A stretch of 54,464 nucleotides of DNA from CAWCTB01 sp963798275 (GTDB lineage: Bacteria; Acidobacteriota; Terriglobia; Terriglobales; Acidobacteriaceae): assembly GCA_963798275.1 (NCBI GenBank), contig CAWCTB010000003.1, positions 1 to 54,464 of the forward strand. Reading direction: 5' to 3'. A program made the position numbers and the translations under genes. The notes under the pieces are model-generated. The model saw only the letters and a program-made list of their open reading frames with translations. It ran no database searches and had not been told where the DNA came from. Shown here piece by piece: positions 39,701 through 49,085 of this stretch. Position 1 is the stretch's first letter. Every line of letters begins with the position of its first letter.

Positions 39701-40846
39701 GTGACCTCCACTTACATCCTGGGCATCGAGAGCTCCTGCGACGAAACCGCCGCCGCCGTGGTCCGCTCCGGCGAGGAGCTCATCTCGAATGTTGTTTACT
39801 CGCAGATCCCCACCCATCAGCCTTACGGAGGCGTCGTGCCCGAACTCGCCTCACGCGAGCATTTGCGCGCCATCGTGCCCGTCGTTCGCGAGGCGTTGGA
39901 CCAGGCGGGCAAGTCCTACGACACCATCGACGCGATCGCCGTCACCCAGGGCCCCGGACTCGCAGGCTCCCTGCTGGTCGGCCTGAGCTACGCCAAGGCG
40001 CTGGCTTACGCCGTCGACAAGCCGCTCATTGCCGTCAATCACCTTGAAGGCCACATTCACGCCGTCCTCTTGGAGGAGCGGCAGAAGGGCAACCACGAAC
40101 TGCAATTTCCCGTGCTCGCCCTGGTCGTCAGCGGTGGACACACCCACCTCTACCTCGCCGCACGCCAGGGCGACGGCTGGATATACCACAATGTGGGACA
40201 CACCCGCGACGACGCCGCCGGCGAGGCCTTCGACAAGGTCGCCAAGCTGCTGGAACTCGGCTATCCCGGCGGCCCGGTCATCGACTTCCTCGCGCCCCAT
40301 GGCAACGCCGGCGCGGTGAAGTTTCCCTTTGCCCAGATCAAGCATCGCGACCGCAATCCGCAGAACCGCCATAGCGCAAACGAGTGCCGCATCGACTTCT
40401 CCTACAGCGGAATCAAGACTGCCGTTCTGCGTTACGTGGAGTTGCACGACATGCGGCCGGCCATCGAGCGCCGCCGCCAAATCATGCGCCTTAGCGCGAA
40501 ACCCGCGCGCGAAGACTATTTCGCTGCTTGCGACCCGCAGACCCTCGACCTGGTTGCATCGTTCCAGCACGCTGTGGTCAACGATCTCGTCGACAAGACG
40601 CTCACCGCCGCCCGCGAATTCAACGCCGCGACCTTGCTGGTTACCGGGGGCGTCGCCGCCAACAACGAACTCCGGCGTACCTTCGAACGCAGCGCTGCAG
40701 AAGATGGCCTGCCTGTCTACTTCCCTTCCCGCAAGTTGTCGACCGACAATGCGGCCATGATCGCCGCCGCTGCCTACCCACGCTTTCTCGCCCGACAATT
40801 CGCTGCGGCAGACCTTTCTTCCGAAGCCGGCTTGCGGCTGCGCTAG
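39701..40846 (+). CDS. tsaD: tRNA N6-adenosine threonylcarbamoyltransferase (TsaD)
   Basis: Transfers the threonylcarbamoyl group to A37 of ANN-decoding tRNAs, with TsaB/TsaE partners encoded elsewhere. The ASKHA-fold protein of 381 residues starts TYILGIESSCDETAAAVV and has PELASREHL, TQGPGLAGSLLVGLSYAKAL, the metal-binding HLEGHIHAV (HxxxH), VVSGGHTHLYL, DDAAGEAFDKVAKLL, DFSYSGIKTAVLR and TGGVAANNELR. The start is a GTG at 39701; a nearby ATG at 39693 opens only a three-codon frame. About 35 residues longer than E. coli TsaD because of a GNAGAVKFPFAQIKHRDRNP region and a REDYFAACDPQ insertion. Frame intact; 57 nt after glnD. Confidence 0.96.
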   Translation: MTSTYILGIESSCDETAAAVVRSGEELISNVVYSQIPTHQPYGGVVPELASREHLRAIVPVVREALDQAGKSYDTIDAIAVTQGPGLAGSLLVGLSYAKALAYAVDKPLIAVNHLEGHIHAVLLEERQKGNHELQFPVLALVVSGGHTHLYLAARQGDGWIYHNVGHTRDDAAGEAFDKVAKLLELGYPGGPVIDFLAPHGNAGAVKFPFAQIKHRDRNPQNRHSANECRIDFSYSGIKTAVLRYVELHDMRPAIERRRQIMRLSAKPAREDYFAACDPQTLDLVASFQHAVVNDLVDKTLTAAREFNAATLLVTGGVAANNELRRTFERSAAEDGLPVYFPSRKLSTDNAAMIAAAAYPRFLARQFAAADLSSEAGLRLR

Positions 40847-40852
40847 TTCCAG

Positions 40853-40925
40853 TCGTCAACCTGAGCGGAGCGAGGCGCAGCCGGACGCGGTCGAAGAGCA
40901 TGCCCTGAGCATGTCGAAGGAACCC
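40853..40925. repeat. Dispersed intergenic repeat fragment (CTGAGCGGAGCGAGGCG...GTCGAAGG type)
   Basis: The stretch has the composition of short intergenic elements common in acidobacteria, with a CTGAGCGGAGCGA start and a GTCGAAGGA end. A related piece (GCGCAGTCGAAGG) occurs near 41638. The word GAGCATG is repeated inside it. No coding potential. Family assignment is from memory of similar sequences. Confidence 0.45.
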
Positions 40926-41035
40926 TATCCTGGCGATGATCCGCGCTCTCACGAGTTGGAACCGGCGCGTTGCGGAATACCCCGGCGGACACCTCCGCCG
41001 CGTCGTCCAATCTTTCAATCATTCGACAATCGCGC

Positions 41036-41188
41036 TTATTCTTCTTCGGTGGGAATCTTCGCTTCGATGTCCATGTCGCGGAATTCGCTGGACTCGAATA
41101 TCTCGCGACACTCGAGACACTCCACGAACTCCGAGTCCTCGTCACGGGAGACGATCTGGACACGGGGATGAAGACACGGATTCTGCAT
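41036..41188 (-). CDS. Small zinc-ribbon-like protein, unknown function
   Basis: A 50-residue acidic protein, MQNPCLHPRVQIVSRDEDSE followed by FVECLECREIFESSEF and an acidic tail ending PTEEE. The pattern Cys-x-His then CLEC could bind one zinc ion (CH/CC), as in minimal zinc ribbons. AGGG lies upstream of the ATG at 41188. In-frame starts at 41242 (ATG) and 41257 (TTG) would add a Pro/Gln-rich extension and cannot be excluded. The coherent charge pattern and Cys spacing make a real gene likely, although I cannot name the family. It is isolated between tsaD and the isc operon on the opposite strand. Confidence 0.6.
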   Translation of the reverse strand: MQNPCLHPRVQIVSRDEDSEFVECLECREIFESSEFRDMDIEAKIPTEEE

Positions 41189-41257
41189 AGCTTCGCCCTG
41201 TGGGTAGTTGGGTGTGCTGTGAGCTGGCTGGCCGAAATTCATACCAAATGTGCCCAA

Positions 41258-41966
41258 GAATTCTGAGCGTTCCTGGAATTGAGCGGTATTTTAGACCGCA
41301 GGGATGCGATGTCAAGCGTTTCTCGCATTCCGCAAGATGAAATCTCGCGCATCGCCACCCAGACTTGCTCTGGCGCAGTCTGACGCGCAGCAGCTTGAAA
41401 GGATGTACGCTGGCGCAAGCGAGTTGCTCCATCCCATTGGAAAATTCTGATTCCGTTTCAATGGGCAACGCGATAGATCGCCCACCCTTCGCGATTGACA
41501 AAATCGATATGGTGATCAGCCCGTCCTGCAACCACCATTCAATGACGATCGTCGCCGCCGCACAGCGGTTCCCTCACTGCGCTCTGATGAAATCGGCTAC
41601 ACCTCAAGGGCACCAGGGCGACCGACGCGACAGGCCCAGCGCAGTCGAAGGCGGTGTGCTGGGAAAAAGGGAAAAAATGGGCCCGGAGGGACGGCAGGGT
41701 GATCACGCGGTCACCGGGAGGCGCGGTCTAATGCGTTTGAGGCATGAAGGGATGCGCGCCGTGGTACTCGATCCTCTCCTATCTGGTAATCTTCAGCACC
41801 GAATTACGCCCGTTCTGGTCGCCCATTCGCTGTCACCGCCTCAATATATCCGACAATTTTCGTCGCCAATATGTAACCCATTTACCCGCTGTCAGTTACC
41901 GCTCGATGCTCAACCTTGCCATTCGCCACAAACACTTGCGCTCGAGCCCTGTTCCTCGTAAAATCA
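41258..41966. other. Intergenic region upstream of isc operon, no gene supported
   Basis: About 700 nt. A plus-strand open frame at 41365-41961 has erratic composition, no SD and no recognisable motif, so I treat it as non-coding. A fragment resembling the dispersed GTCGAAGG repeat occurs near 41638. Nothing else is evident. Confidence 0.5.
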
Positions 41967-41991
41967 AATTGCGACTGAATTAGTCGGATAT
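41967..41991 (+). promoter_or_regulatory. IscR type 1-like operator / isc promoter region
   Basis: The core GACT-GAATT-AGTC (41973-41985) followed by GGATAT matches the central and right half of the IscR type 1 consensus (GACTRWWWYAGTCRRSTAT) with one mismatch; the left flank is weak. A TATACAT -10-like box starts at 41989. It lies about 33 nt upstream of the iscR ATG, as expected for autoregulation by cluster-loaded IscR. Confidence 0.6.
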
Positions 41992-42017
41992 ACATCTGAC
42001 TGGTCGTAGGACTGTGA

Positions 42018-42486
42018 ATGCTGAAGCTCACCAAAAAGGCGGATTACGGCTTGATCGCCATGCGGCACCTCGCCGAGCACGCCGACCTGGGAGCCTGCAG
42101 CGCCAAGGATCTCGCGGAGATGTACAGCATCCCGCAGGAAGCGCTGGCCAAGATTCTGCAGCGGCTGACCAAGGCGGGCTTGCTGGTTTCGCAGTACGGC
42201 ACCAACGGCGGTTACGTCCTCTCGCGCGATCCCCGGCAGATCAGCGCTTTTGAAGTGATTCGCGCCATCGAGGGTCCGCTGTTTATGACCTCGTGCAGCG
42301 TGGGCGACGCCGACTGCGAGCAGAGCGACCGCTGCACCGTGCGCGGCCCGCTGCGCAAGGTGAGCCGCAGCATCGAAGAAGTTTTGAACCGGCTGACGAT
42401 TTGGGAAATGACCGAGCCTGAGCACGAGTCCGCACCGGAACTGGTGACGCTGGGCTGGACCGAATCCAAAGCCGAACCAAGTTTAG
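42018..42486 (+). CDS. iscR: Rrf2-family iron-sulfur regulator IscR, 3' end uncertain
   Basis: Winged-helix repressor that senses [2Fe-2S] cluster status. The N-terminus MLKLTKKADYGLIAMRHLAE and the recognition region SIPQEALAKILQRLTKAGLL are typical, then GTNGGYVLSRDPRQIS and three cysteines in CSVGDADCEQSDRC (C-x6-C-x5-C) that would hold the cluster. E. coli IscR uses a His three residues after the third Cys as fourth ligand; here that position is Arg. The uninterrupted frame runs on to 43055 over iscS in another frame, giving an arginine-rich, non-IscR tail. I place the end at the TAG at 42484-42486, which requires one missing or extra base in the last part of the gene; the exact site is unknown. 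Confidence 0.88.
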
Positions 42487-42498
42487 GAGAACGTCTTA

Positions 42499-43770
42499 AT
42501 GAGCACGATTGCGATTGCCGCCGACAACACGAGCGCGGCCCCGGGAGTGAAGCTGCCCATCTACATGGACAACCATGCCACCACGCGCACCGATCCCCGC
42601 GTGTTGCAGGAGATGCTGCCCTACTTCACCGAGAACTTCGGCAACGCCGCCAGCCGCAACCACGAGTTCGGCTGGATTGCGGAGCAGGCGGTCGAGCAGG
42701 CGCGCGACCGCATCGCCAAGCTGATCGGCGCCACCGCCAAGGAAATCATCTTTACCTCGGGCGCCACCGAGAGCAACAACCTTGCCATCAAGGGTGTTGC
42801 CGAGATGTACAAGGAAAAGGGCAACCACATCATCACTCAGGCGATCGAGCACAAGGCCGTGCTCGACACCTGCAAGCGCCTCGAGAAGTATGGCTTCCGC
42901 GTGACCTATCTGCCGGTGCAGAAGGACGGCCGCATCGATCTCGACGACCTCAAGCGCGCCATGGACGACAAGACCATCCTGGTCACCATCATGACCGCCA
43001 ACAACGAGATCGGCGTGCTGCAGCCCATCCGCGAAATCGGCGCACTGTGTCATGAGCGCGGAGTGTTGTTCCATACCGACGCCGTGCAGGCCATCGGCAA
43101 GGTCCCGTTCAACGTCATACAGGACAACGTCGACCTGGCTTCGATCACGGCGCACAAGCTTTATGGCCCGAAGGGTGTGGGCGCGCTGTACGTTCGCCGC
43201 AAGAACCCGCGCGTGCAGCTCGTCGCGCAGATCGACGGCGGCGGCCACGAGCGCGGCATGCGTTCCGGAACCCTGAACGTTCCCGGCATCGTCGGACTCG
43301 GCAAGGCCTGCGAACTGGCCCAGCAGGGAATGGCGGAAGAATCGAAGAAGATTTCGGCGCTGCGCGATCGCCTGAAGGACGCGATCATGAGCCGGCTCGA
43401 CGAGGTCTACATCAACGGATCGGTCGAGCATCGCCTGCCCAACAACTTGAACATCAGCTTCGCCTATGTCGAGGGCGAGTCGCTGCTCATGGGCATTAAC
43501 GATATTGCGGTTTCCAGCGGTTCGGCATGCACCTCCGCGACTCTGGAGCCATCTTATGTATTGAAGGCGCTCGGCGCCGGCGACGACCTGGCGCACAGCT
43601 CGATTCGTTTCGGCCTCGGCCGCTTCAACACCGAGGCCGAGGTGGATTACGTGGCCGAGCGCGTGGTCGATACCGTGAAGCGCCTGCGCGAACTGTCGCC
43701 GCTCTACGAGATGGCGAAAGAAGGTATCGATCTGACGAAGGTGCAGTGGGCGGCCGAGCCAACGCACTAG
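42499..43770 (+). CDS. iscS: Cysteine desulfurase
   Basis: PLP enzyme that takes sulfur from cysteine and passes it as persulfide to the IscU scaffold. The 423-residue protein has YMDNHATTRTDPRV, TSGATESNNLAIKG, EHKAVLDTC, NNEIGVLQPI, FHTDAVQAIGK, the Schiff-base Lys220 in TAHKLYGPKG, RSGTLNVPGIVGLGKA and the catalytic Cys344 in SSGSACTSATLEPSYVL on the mobile loop typical of group I (IscS/NifS). The first 18 residues extend beyond E. coli IscS. SD AGGAGA lies 9 nt before the ATG. Frame intact. It is followed by a paired-hairpin repeat before iscU. Confidence 0.97.
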   Translation: MSTIAIAADNTSAAPGVKLPIYMDNHATTRTDPRVLQEMLPYFTENFGNAASRNHEFGWIAEQAVEQARDRIAKLIGATAKEIIFTSGATESNNLAIKGVAEMYKEKGNHIITQAIEHKAVLDTCKRLEKYGFRVTYLPVQKDGRIDLDDLKRAMDDKTILVTIMTANNEIGVLQPIREIGALCHERGVLFHTDAVQAIGKVPFNVIQDNVDLASITAHKLYGPKGVGALYVRRKNPRVQLVAQIDGGGHERGMRSGTLNVPGIVGLGKACELAQQGMAEESKKISALRDRLKDAIMSRLDEVYINGSVEHRLPNNLNISFAYVEGESLLMGINDIAVSSGSACTSATLEPSYVLKALGAGDDLAHSSIRFGLGRFNTEAEVDYVAERVVDTVKRLRELSPLYEMAKEGIDLTKVQWAAEPTH

Positions 43771-43790
43771 AAGTTTTTGAATTCGTTTTG

Positions 43791-43850
43791 AAGGGGCACG
43801 GCTTCAGCCGCGCCGTGCAAGGCTGATGTAACCCGGGGCTTTAGCCCTGA
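43791..43850. repeat. Paired-hairpin intergenic repeat, copy A
   Basis: Hairpin 1: GGCACGGC-TTCA-GCCGCGCC (43795-43814, one mismatch). Hairpin 2: GGGGC-TTTA-GCCCC (43835-43848). The gap between them is 20 nt. It lies between iscS and iscU, and is followed by AGGAG-type purines upstream of iscU. Confidence 0.85.
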
Positions 43851-43876
43851 GGAGTTAGATTTTAGGAGACTACGTA

Positions 43877-44315
43877 ATGGCATACAGTGACAAGGTTCTC
43901 GATCACTACACCAATCCCCGCAACGTCGGCTCGCTCGACAAGAGCAGCGCCGAAGTGGGCACCGGCCTGGTTGGCGCGCCCGAGTGCGGCGACGTCATGA
44001 AGCTGCAGATCAAGGTCAACCCTGCGACCAACATCATCGAGGATGCCAAGTTCAAGACCTTCGGCTGCGGTTCCGCGATTGCCTCCTCCTCGCTCGCTAC
44101 CGAGTGGGTGAAGGGCAAGACGGTGGATGAGGCGCTGCAGATCAGGAACACCGACATCGTCAAGGAGCTGTCGCTGCCTCCGGTGAAGATTCACTGCTCG
44201 GTGCTGGCGGAAGACGCTATCCGCGCCGCGATCGGCGACTGGAAGAAGAAGCAGGGCTCACGCGACGGAGACGGCGCAGGCTACAGCCGGCGTAAGTGTT
44301 GCGCAGCAGGCGTAA
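43877..44315 (+). CDS. iscU: Iron-sulfur cluster assembly scaffold IscU, frameshift near C-terminus
   Basis: Scaffold on which [2Fe-2S] clusters are built before HscA/HscB-assisted transfer. Conserved Cys37 (APECGD, with Asp39), Cys64 (FGCGSAIASSSL) and Cys107 (IHCSVLAEDAI) are all present, and LPPVK, the HscA recognition motif, spans residues 100-104. The raw frame does not stop but runs through a Cys/Arg-rich linker into iscA. One extra G in the run at 44256-44258 explains this: without it the C-terminus reads KKKQAHATETAQATAGVSVA and ends at the TAA at 44313-44315, a natural-looking Ala-rich tail. I therefore annotate separate iscU and iscA genes. The upstream purines TTTTAGGAGA give a good SD. 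Confidence 0.93.
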
Positions 44316-44389
44316 ACTCACTTCTGGGATCGGCGTGTCGCGCCCGCGGTTGGCACGGCGCGCCGGGATCTAACCATGAGCGTCGAACT

Positions 44390-44776
44390 ATGAGCACGGT
44401 CAACATTGAAAATCCGGCGCAGACTCCGGCTCCTGCTGCTCCCGCCAAGGGAATTCAGGTGACGGAGAAGGCGTTGGCGCGCATCCGCTCCGCCATGGCG
44501 AAGGAAAACATTTCGCCGACCGAAGGCGGATTGCGCCTGGGCGTGCAGGGCGGCGGCTGCTCGGGATTGAGCTACAACATTCGCTTCGACACCCAGCCGC
44601 GCGAGCGCGACCGCGTCTTCCAGTACGACGATGTTCGCGTGTTCGTGGACCCGAAGTCCTTCATCTACCTGCACGGCATGATTCTCGATTACGAAGAGAC
44701 CCTCATGCATCAGGGCTTCGTCTTTCAGAACCCGAACGCGAAGAAGTCCTGCGGCTGCGGCAGCTCGTTTTCGTAA
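44390..44776 (+). CDS. iscA: Iron-sulfur cluster A-type carrier IscA
   Basis: Carries iron or Fe-S clusters to apo-proteins. The 128-residue protein has an N-terminal Ala/Pro-rich extension (NIENPAQTPAPAAPAKG), then the HesB/IscA domain: VTEKALARIRSAMA, LRLGVQGGGCSGLSYNIRFD with Cys57, and the C-terminal SCGCGSSF with Cys121 and Cys123. These three cysteines are the A-type signature. DYEETLMHQGFVFQNPNA precedes the CGCG motif as in relatives. The ATG at 44390 is in frame with the run-on reading frame from iscU because of the insertion described there. No strong SD is visible. Confidence 0.93.
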   Translation: MSTVNIENPAQTPAPAAPAKGIQVTEKALARIRSAMAKENISPTEGGLRLGVQGGGCSGLSYNIRFDTQPRERDRVFQYDDVRVFVDPKSFIYLHGMILDYEETLMHQGFVFQNPNAKKSCGCGSSFS

Positions 44777-44907
44777 AGGCGCGTGTGCCCCTCTTCCCCA
44801 GAGCACGACGGCTTCAATTGCGACGTAGCGAACGGCGGGGATGGTGCGACGCCAGCGCCGCCGAAAACGCGGGGGCGCGCTTAACGGCAATAGGACTTTA
44901 GGACAAC

Positions 44908-45681
44908 ATGGCAACCACACAACAACCCGACAAGTCCGGCATCCTGGTCACCTCCCAGGACAAGCCCATCAAGGCCAACTGCTGGTCCTGCGGAGCCATG
45001 CGCGCCGCCCACTTCTGCCAGGAGTGCGGCAAGGTGCAGCCGCCCGTTCCGGTCGATTACTTCACCTTCTTCGGACTTCCCTGCCGGCTCAACCTCGACA
45101 CCGCGCAACTCGAGCGCGAGTTCTACAACCTGAGCCGCCATCTGCACCCCGACATCAATGCCGGCGGCAGCGGTCCCGAGCAGGAGTGGAGCCTGCAGAA
45201 GAGTTCGCAGCTCAACGACGCCTATCGCACGTTGAAGGATCCCATCACGCGCACCGAGTATCTGCTCCGCCTGCAGGGCGTGCACCTGGAAGAGCAATCG
45301 CAGACCGCAACCGAAGAAGCGCGCCGCACCGGCGGCGCCAAGAAACAAGTCGTGCCTCCCGACCTTCTGGAGGAAGTCTTCGAACTGAACATGCAGCTCG
45401 AAGAGTTGCGCATGAACAAGAAGATGGGCGAGGACGACCGCACGCTCGAACACGAAGTGGAAAAGGCCAAGCAGCATCTCGAGACCAAGCACGACAACCT
45501 GCATCAGGAGCTGCAGGCAGCATGGAACGAGTGGGACGCCCTGATCGACCGCGCCGAGCGCGGCGAGAACGTTCTGGAGAGCGACCGCACTGTCGTGCTC
45601 CATCGCCTGCTCGACGTGCTCAATCGCCGCTCCTATGTTCGCAACCTGCTGCGTGACGTGGACGAGGTGTTGGAGAGCTAG
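44908..45681 (+). CDS. hscB: Fe-S cluster co-chaperone HscB with N-terminal zinc domain
   Basis: J-domain co-chaperone that delivers IscU to HscA and stimulates its ATPase. The J-domain covers about 50-120: YFTFFGLPCRLNLDTAQLER, the HPD motif at 80-82 and QLNDAYRTLKDPITRTEYLL. The C-terminal three-helix IscU-binding domain (LEEVFELNMQLEELRM and after) follows. Unlike E. coli HscB, there is a four-cysteine module before the J-domain, Cys25-x2-Cys28-x8-Cys37-x2-Cys40 (NCWSCGA; FCQECGK), resembling the zinc domain of eukaryotic HSC20/HSCB. At 257 residues it is about 85 longer than E. coli HscB. A DLLEEV...KMGEDDRTLEHEVEKAK insert looks coiled-coil. Frame intact. Confidence 0.93.
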   Translation: MATTQQPDKSGILVTSQDKPIKANCWSCGAMRAAHFCQECGKVQPPVPVDYFTFFGLPCRLNLDTAQLEREFYNLSRHLHPDINAGGSGPEQEWSLQKSSQLNDAYRTLKDPITRTEYLLRLQGVHLEEQSQTATEEARRTGGAKKQVVPPDLLEEVFELNMQLEELRMNKKMGEDDRTLEHEVEKAKQHLETKHDNLHQELQAAWNEWDALIDRAERGENVLESDRTVVLHRLLDVLNRRSYVRNLLRDVDEVLES

Positions 45682-45687
45682 GTTTTG

Positions 45688-45747
45688 GTAGAGCGGCGCT
45701 TCAGCGCCGCGTCAAGCGGGAGTTTTAGGACGCGGGGCTTCAGCCCC
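45688..45747. repeat. Paired-hairpin intergenic repeat, copy B
   Basis: Hairpin 1: GCGGCGC-TTCA-GCGCCGC (45693-45710, perfect). Hairpin 2: GGGGC-TTCA-GCCCC (45734-45747, perfect). The gap is 23 nt. It fills the hscB-hscA gap, and the hscA ATG begins 10 nt after hairpin 2 without a recognisable SD. Confidence 0.88.
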
Positions 45748-45756
45748 AAACAACGC

Positions 45757-47661
<1,905 letters not shown>

Positions 47662-47694
47662 CGTTGGGTAGAGCGGCGCGTTTCGCAGGTTTGG

Positions 47695-47754
47695 ATAGAG
47701 CGGCGCTTCAGCGCCGCGTCCGACACAACCGTTGAATTCCGGGGCTTCAGCCCC
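47695..47754. repeat. Paired-hairpin intergenic repeat, copy C
   Basis: Hairpin 1: GCGGCGC-TTCA-GCGCCGC (47700-47717). Hairpin 2: GGGGC-TTCA-GCCCC (47741-47754). The gap is 23 nt. An extra partial start (TAGAGCGGCGCG) at 47669-47680 suggests a truncated tandem copy. The tail CACCGAGGA immediately after hairpin 2 acts as SD for the ferredoxin gene. Confidence 0.88.
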
Positions 47755-47765
47755 ACCGAGGATTT

Positions 47766-48191
47766 ATGGCAGACGAGAAAACCCAAGGCAGCGGAGCTGC
47801 CACCATCGACGCTCCCGGACAGAACACCGTCCGCGTCACCTTTCTTCCCGAGAACAAGACCTTCGAATTCGAGCACGGCAAGATGCCGTATCACGATCAC
47901 GGCAAACCGCAATCCATTCTCGATGTCGCCATGAACTTCGGCCTGCATCTGGAGCACGCCTGCGGCGGCAACTGCGCCTGCACCACTTGCCATGTGGTGG
48001 TGAAGAAGGGCAAGGAGCTGCTCACCGAGATGGAAGACGACGAAGCCGACCGCCTCGACATGGCCGCCGACCTGCAGCTCGAGTCGCGCCTGGGATGCCA
48101 GGCCGTCATCCAGAAGCCCGGCGAAGTCGTTGTGGAGATTCCTTCCTGGAATCGCAACTACGTTTCCGAAGCCGCAACTCACCACGACTGA
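47766..48191 (+). CDS. fdx: [2Fe-2S] ferredoxin, adrenodoxin/Isc type
   Basis: Electron donor for cluster assembly in the ISC pathway. The 141-residue protein has cluster ligands Cys66, Cys72, Cys75 (ACGGNCACTTC) and Cys111 (LGCQAV), the C-x5-C-x2-C...C spacing of vertebrate-type ferredoxins. An extra non-ligand Cys70 is present in the loop. The acidic helix EMEDDEADRLDMA is the usual partner-docking surface. It has an N-terminal extension of about 20 residues and an insert (FEHGKMPYHDHGKPQS) rich in His relative to E. coli Fdx. SD GAGGA lies before the ATG. iscX follows after 16 nt. Confidence 0.94.
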   Translation: MADEKTQGSGAATIDAPGQNTVRVTFLPENKTFEFEHGKMPYHDHGKPQSILDVAMNFGLHLEHACGGNCACTTCHVVVKKGKELLTEMEDDEADRLDMAADLQLESRLGCQAVIQKPGEVVVEIPSWNRNYVSEAATHHD

Positions 48192-48207
48192 TCGCTTACG
48201 AGGAACT

Positions 48208-48426
48208 ATGATTTCTGAACTGAAATGGCAAGACGCCGAAGACCTCGGCCTCGCTCTGGCCGATAAATATCCCGATGTGAATCCGCTGGAAGTGCGTTTT
48301 ACCGACCTGCACCGCTACGTCACCGAGCTGCCGACCTTCGCCGACGACCCCAAGCTTTCGAACGAATCGAAGCTCGAAGCCATCCAGATGGCCTGGTACG
48401 AGGAATACCAGGACCGCAACGAATAA
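48208..48426 (+). CDS. iscX: Fe-S assembly protein IscX
   Basis: Small acidic protein that binds IscS and iron and modulates cluster assembly. The 72-residue sequence follows the family closely: LKWQDAEDLGLALADKYPDV, PLEVRFTDLHRYVTELPTF, DDP and the C-terminal LEAIQMAWYEEYQDRNE. The ATG at 48208 is preceded by GAGGAAC; an in-frame upstream ATG at 48130 lies within fdx and is not used in relatives. It ends the isc-hsc operon; the downstream gap holds the fourth paired-hairpin repeat. Confidence 0.95.
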   Translation: MISELKWQDAEDLGLALADKYPDVNPLEVRFTDLHRYVTELPTFADDPKLSNESKLEAIQMAWYEEYQDRNE

Positions 48427-48551
48427 CTATAAAAGCTAAGGAAGCTCTGGGTCACCGACAGGACGCGCAACGTACGACTAAACAGAAGCTCAGGCTCAGT
48501 GACGGCCCCCAATCAAGGCGGTTTCACAGTTACCGTAGACCACGCCTCGTC

Positions 48552-48614
48552 TTGAAAGGGCACGGCTTCAGCCGTGCCGTTATAGCGACGTCAATGAGCT
48601 CGGGCTTTAGCCCC
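48552..48614. repeat. Paired-hairpin intergenic repeat, copy D
   Basis: Hairpin 1: GGCACGGC-TTCA-GCCGTGCC (48559-48578, perfect). Hairpin 2: GGGC-TTTA-GCCC (48602-48613), with one further C at 48614. The gap is 23 nt. It lies downstream of iscX in the 224-nt gap before the convergent DUF4440-like gene, where it might also help end transcription. Confidence 0.85.
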
Positions 48615-48650
48615 TAAGGGAGCTCGGTCTACACCTTCACTGAAAGTGCT

Positions 48651-49085
48651 CTAGTGTTCTTCCGGGGCCACCGGCACGAGTTGAGCCGCCACCAACTGCC
48701 ATGTGCCGTCCCTCTTCATGTAGACCTTGGTGAAGCGGATTTGGTGCGCGGTATCAGACGGGCCGGACAGTTTTCCGAATACAACCGCGGTGTCACCGAA
48801 AACCTCGACTGTCGTCTCCCCAAGTTTGTCCTTTGAAAACGGCGGAGGTTCGGCTCCGGCCGGCCTCTCTACGATGTCTGCTTTCTTCAGCAACTGACCT
48901 CCCGGGCCTACGCCGACAAAATCATCGGCGAAGATCCGGTTCAGCGTCACCGAGTCGTTGTTTGCTTCAGCTTGAAGCCATTCTCTCTCCAGCCCTAGAA
49001 TCTGGTACTGCGGCTTGGTTGTTGACTGTGCGAAACCCATTCCCGCGACCAAACACAAGAGCCCGATGGCTGCGGCTCGTTTCAT
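48651..49085 (-). CDS. Exported DUF4440/SnoaL-like (NTF2-fold) protein
   Basis: A 144-residue protein with a signal peptide (MKRAAAIGLLCLVAGMGFAQ) and an NTF2-like cone-fold domain. Typical DUF4440 features are LEREWLQAEANNDSVTLNRI, FADDFVGVGPGGQLLKKADI and the C-terminal strand pair FTKVYMKRDGTWQLVAAQLVPV. These domains bind small ligands or act as isomerase-like folds; no specific activity can be read. It stands alone: 277 nt from galT and converging with iscX. The start is the first ATG before the signal peptide; AGGAG purines lie upstream. Confidence 0.82.
   Translation of the reverse strand: MKRAAAIGLLCLVAGMGFAQSTTKPQYQILGLEREWLQAEANNDSVTLNRIFADDFVGVGPGGQLLKKADIVERPAGAEPPPFSKDKLGETTVEVFGDTAVVFGKLSGPSDTAHQIRFTKVYMKRDGTWQLVAAQLVPVAPEEH

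Noticed and set aside
41365..41961. 198-residue open frame upstream of iscR
   Set aside because: No SD, no domain, no signal peptide and irregular composition; GC-rich DNA yields such frames by chance.
42018..43055. 345-residue IscR with long Arg/His-rich C-terminal domain
   Set aside because: The tail is the iscS coding sequence read in the wrong frame; an indel hides the real stop.
43877..44776. IscU-IscA fusion protein
   Set aside because: One extra G in a GGG run explains the lost stop; the linker is not protein-like.
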